Shown here piece after piece: positions 60,262 through 64,000 of a stretch of DNA of 64,000 bases (position 1 is its first letter; the number at the start of each line of letters is the position of its first letter). Under the pieces are notes generated by a model. The model had not been told where the DNA came from and made no database searches. It saw only the letters and a list, made by a program, of their open reading frames with translations. Source of the DNA: Ehretia macrophylla (Eukaryota > Streptophyta > Magnoliopsida > Boraginales > Ehretiaceae); contig CM075767.1 of the NCBI GenBank assembly GCA_037974665.1, positions 4,861,501-4,925,500 of the forward strand, in the 5' to 3' direction. The position numbers and the translations under genes were made by a program.

Positions 60262-62061
60262 CTTATGTGTTTACTTTAAATGTTTGCATATAATTATGTG
60301 ATTACTTTAATTAAATTCATTCATTTATTTGCACTATTTTCACATTTCTTGAAAAACTTACAAATTGTGTCTAATTAATTTGTACGAAATAATTATCTTA
60401 GTATTAAATTTATTTGGAATTAATTTCTTGCATTTAAAGAATTAGTTCTTATTATTTTCATTATATGTATAAGTAGCTTCGAGCTCAGAAATAATTTTAT
60501 TTTATTTTATTTTATTTAATTATTTGGCATGCATAATTATATTATTTAACCTATATCTAGTGCACGTTCATCGAATAAATTTCATTTATTGCATTTCAAG
60601 AAGATCCTAAGTGCCTAGTGTAACGCAAATGAATAGTAACCTATGTTAGACTTTTTATTTGGGCCATTAGATGAATTAGATTAGCTTTGGGCTATTATCT
60701 TTTAACTAAACTAAATTAACTAAGCCCATTAGGATGATTATGTATTCTTATAATTAGAAAAGAAGACCAAAAATTCAAAGAAAAATCTAGAAAAAGGAGG
60801 AAGGGTGAGTCGGCCATAGAGGAAAGAAAAAGAAGGAGAAGAAGAAAAAGAAAAGAAGAAAAAGAAGAAGAAAGAAGAGAATTCAAGCCAAACTAAGTTA
60901 ATTTCTTGCATATTCTCCATGCTAGGTGAGGGATTTCATCCTTTCATGCATTTATAAGCTCATTGATCATATAACTATATCATAGCCATCATTAAAGAAA
61001 CAAGAATATGTAGTTTATGTGTTTGAAAGAAGTCATCAATGAAGTGTTCATGATATTTATAGCAAGAACATGCTTGACTATACTTTAAACTAGCAAAAAG
61101 GCAAGAAAACAACAAAAGTGCAAGAGTGAGCTTGTGTGTGTGTTCGGCCTATGGCCTTTTTTCCTACCCCTTTGAGTTTTGTGAAACTAAACATGCTAAG
61201 TGTTGTCTATGTGTGTTGATAGTTAAGCCATTTTTGTGATAAAGTGTAGGTTGACTTGAGATATATGTTTAGTGTGTTACGTTAGTTAGTTAATGTCTAG
61301 CTAGAGTGTTAATGAATTAAAGCTAAGATCATGCTAATAATTGTGTCACCAAGAATGCTAGCAAGACATGAAATCAAGGAATATATTTGAATTATGTGAA
61401 TTATAGAATGTTATAAACCTTGCCTTATGCTATATTTTAATGCATGTTTGATAAGTGGTGCTTGTTTACAAGTGTAAATTTTAACTAAAGTTTGTATTTT
61501 GGTTGTAATGAGTTGAGTTAGCTAAAAGAAATGTATAAAGTATAGAGTTAAGTGAATGTATTGCCATCCAGGAAAATTAAAAGGTGTTAGTGAACTACTT
61601 ACATGTTAGAAGTTGGAAAATGTTAGCTAGATAAACTATTTTATGTGTTAATGTGTAATTGAGTTTGAATGGATATTTAACTTGTAAGGTTATGTGTTGT
61701 TAATGCTATGTAGTGAATCAAGGATGTGTTTAGAGTCTCGTGCATGTCAATGTGAATTGTCTAAAGGTATTTGTAATTCATGGTAACCAAGAATATCTTT
61801 AAACCATGTTTTGTACTTTAAAGTAAAGTAGAACTCGCTTGGTAACCTTGTTGAGTTGATTAGTTGTTAACCATCTAGAGTTTAGGTAAATTAAGCTTCA
61901 TGAATGCCAACGACCGTGTAATCCGTAAATGCTTCCATGTTATGTGCATTAAAGGATGTTCCAAGCATATCACTTAGTTTTAACTTAATGAAGTGCATGT
62001 TAAAGCGAATTTTAAATATGTTAGTGGACCTAATGCATGTTAATGTACATTTGCATGAGAT

Positions 62062-62080
62062 AGTGGCCTACTTTGTCACT
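62062..62080 (+). other. LTR hairpin A (loop CTACTTT)
   Basis: AGTGGC pairs with GTCACT (one G-T pair) around CTACTTT. It is a short stem of different sequence from the others. Confidence 0.5.
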
Positions 62081-62753
62081 CCTTGTTTACGTGTCATTTC
62101 ATATTTACATTTTATAAGTGATACTACGTGAATACGTGTTATGTGCTATCAAGCGGAACTAACAATACTACTAGCGAAGAGTAGTAAAGGTTGCAACCTA
62201 AAGCGTCGTGACGGATGTGGTGACCTTCCACTAGGCGGCAACAAGCTTGCCAGTGGTTGCTCATCCTCTGTGAGCTATTCCCTCATCCCATGGAAAACAG
62301 GTACATCCATAGGTATGAGTCGTAGGTTTCGGGGTACATCCAGAGTATACCCAACGGGAGTGATAAGAGTTGTTAGCATTTCTAGCGACAAGCGATGAAG
62401 AAAAGAAGCAAAGAAGTAGAAGGCCCACATGGAAAAGGTTAGTGTCCATGACGGTTCGCGAAGTCCCACTTGGAAAAGGTTGGCGTCCAAGAGAGTTCGC
62501 GAGCGATATACTTTTTATAAGTGTTTACTTAGCATTTAATGTTGTAATGCGTTCAAGTTTATCATGTACATGCCATGTTTTCAAGTTTCTTATAAAGTGT
62601 ATTTAGTGTTTAATGTGATATTACTTGCAATTTTACTATGCATAAAGTGATATACTCGTGTTCCTATGTATTCTATTTCATGTTTATATGAATGCCTTAT
62701 ATGCATTACACGATAACGTTTTCAAAAACTTCCCCAGTTTATACCTCTTTCAC

Positions 62754-62773
62754 TGAGCATAAGTGTATGCTCA
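62754..62773 (+). other. LTR hairpin B (TGAGCATA/TATGCTCA)
   Basis: A perfect 8-bp stem with a 4-base loop, followed by a pyrimidine-rich run and TTTTCAG. Confidence 0.65.
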
Positions 62774-63075
62774 CTACTCTTTTCTCAAACATTTTCAGGC
62801 GAGGCGGAGATTGCCCTCAAGTGATAGAATAGGAAGATCAAGTGTTCCTTTGCTTGTTGGTAGCCAAGGTTGAATGTTTTATGTGAAATTATGTAAAGTG
62901 AATTTGGTATTGTATATGTATTCAGTATTTTGAAGTTTTGAAGGCATTGTGTATATTTATGTGTACTAAGGGTTTGTAATTAAGTTGACGTCTACTAGTT
63001 GGTATGTAATAAGTTTACAACTACATAGTTTAGTAGTTGTTTAGCTAGAAATGTTTTATGAGCTAGGAATAGAAC

Positions 63076-63079
<4 letters not shown>

Positions 63080-63114
<35 letters not shown>
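63080..63114. repeat. (AT)n microsatellite
   Basis: Uninterrupted alternating A and T inside the LTR near its 3' end. Confidence 0.9.
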
Positions 63115-63119
<5 letters not shown>

Positions 63120-63299
63120 GGATGTTGTTGTGTTGATTCTTCTATGTGCAGGTTGTGGATTGGCCTAGAAATAAGAGAAACTCCGTCTGTTTTCCCTTAT
63201 TTTTCGCGCCCGGAGTTAGGGTCGGGTTGTTATTAGTGGAATGAGTAGGAGTCCTGATTCCGTGAGGGATCGGGGCATGTATTATGTTATCATTCGGCT

Positions 63300-64000
63300 A
63301 AGTGGGATAGTGTAAGAACATAACCTAAGTATACCTAGTATAGTCATCTATAACTACATAGACATATCTTGATCCTCCTAAACTAGCCACATACATTGGT
63401 CCAAAAAGGTCCATGTGAAGTTTTTGTAATACTTTAGATGTGGTTACTTTGTTTATAGGTTTGAAAGATGTTTTATGTTGTTTTCCTAAATTGGCATGCA
63501 TCACATAAATGATCTTTTTCAAATCTAGTTTTAGGAAGACCTCTTACAAGCTCTTTTTCTAGAAAGCTTCATAATTAAGTTCATGCTTGTATGTCCTAAC
63601 CTTCTATGCCATAACCAAGAGTCTTCATTCATAGCAATTAAACAATTAACATTTTGACATGTAAGATCCTTGAAATTAATAGTGTAAACATTTTCATGAC
63701 TATTTGCAACAAATAGCACTTTGTTTGATTTATCATATACAATGCAACATGCAACTTTGAATTCAACTCTATACCCATTGTCACAAAATTAACTCACACT
63801 AAACAAATTGTGTTTCAATCATTTCACAAGTAGTACTTATGGATAGAGATTGAAAGAACATTACCAATGTTACCTCTTCTAATGATTTTACCTTTTCCAT
63901 TATCTCTATAACTCACATTTCCTTTGATTTTCTTATTGAGCTCATAGAAGAAGGATGAGTCTCCGGTGTCATGTGTCTTGAGCATCCACTATCAATGATC
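63300..64000 (-). mobile_element. Copia fragment (protease to integrase), runs off the window
   Basis: On the minus strand, right to left: protease-like IIDSGCSRHMT at the window edge; GAG-pre-integrase DSWLWHRRLGHTSMNLIMKL; then integrase start LHMDLFGPMYVASLGGSRYV and VVIDDYTRYT near 63330. The style is of the SIRE/Tork group. It is cut on the left by the gypsy LTR. Confidence 0.85.

Larger units (their letters stand above)
60262..63280 (+). mobile_element. Large gypsy LTR, left end uncertain
   Basis: Shows the same ordered parts as the other large gypsy LTRs: CTAGGTGAGGGATTTC (60922), hairpin A (62062), GTACATCCAGAGTATACCC (62334), hairpin B (62754), a TTTTCAG (about 62793-62799), and an end GTGAGGGATCGGGGCATGTA near 63280. 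That end parallels GTGAGGGATCGGGGCGTTACA of the solo LTR family. An AAG-rich purine run lies at 60820-60880. No internal coding region is attached. Confidence 0.65.

Noticed and set aside
1-64000. CRISPR arrays, rRNA genes or bacterial-type defence systems
   Set aside because: No regularly spaced repeats, rRNA segments or prokaryotic gene layout. The content is plant nuclear DNA dominated by retrotransposons.

Overview
The window is nuclear DNA of a flowering plant, most likely a eudicot. The evidence is one multi-exon gene with GT-AG introns encoding a protein that looks plant-specific, and dense layers of plant LTR retrotransposons (Ty1/copia and Ty3/gypsy: chromovirus, Athila-like and Tat-like), a TRIM and a MITE. 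No rRNA or tRNA gene, CRISPR array or bacterial-type operon was seen. Species cannot be named from the sequence.

Layout. 1-5.25 kb: gypsy LTR remnants and a 1.77 kb LTR with its primer-binding site, all on the minus strand. 6.0-13.0 kb: copia fragments, including an almost whole copia element (6866-12028, target duplication AAATA) nested in an older copia remnant (LTR 12763-12962). 13.4-29.8 kb: the only convincing host gene, on the minus strand. It has eight coding exons, an open frame of 457 codons plus stop and a C-terminal double-CxxC zinc-ribbon-like motif. Intron 1 holds a 5.5 kb CRM-like chromovirus (23793-29277, duplication ATTTA). Intron 4 holds a 2.5 kb solo LTR (19323-21818, duplication GTCCA). 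Both insertions are antisense to the gene and leave its splice sites and frame untouched. 30-36.5 kb: AT-rich flank, Tat-like remnants, a MITE (31864-32252) and an LTR. 36.5-41.7 kb: gypsy LTR pieces and a copia pol that appears to be two lineages butted together. 41.7-45.5 kb: an Athila-like element (LTR, PBS, gag). 45.5-48.3 kb: an LTR fragment split by a second copy of the 2.5 kb solo LTR (45593-48087, duplication ATAGG). 48.3-58.45 kb: two Tekay/Del-type chromovirus 3' halves in tandem. The LTR of the first carries a very clear TRIM (52758-53324, duplication ATGTA). 58.45-64 kb: an LTR fragment, another large gypsy LTR and a copia fragment running off the window.

The most interesting unexplained signal is structural. 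Several quite different large gypsy LTRs share, in the same order, a GGTGAGGGAT motif, one or two hairpins with a CTACTTT-like 7-base loop, and a second hairpin of form TGAGC...GCTCA just before a pyrimidine stretch ending in CAG. The stems differ in sequence between copies but keep pairing, as expected if the fold is what selection kept. The flanking motifs resemble splice sites, which suggests a structured intron inside the LTR. That reading is inference.
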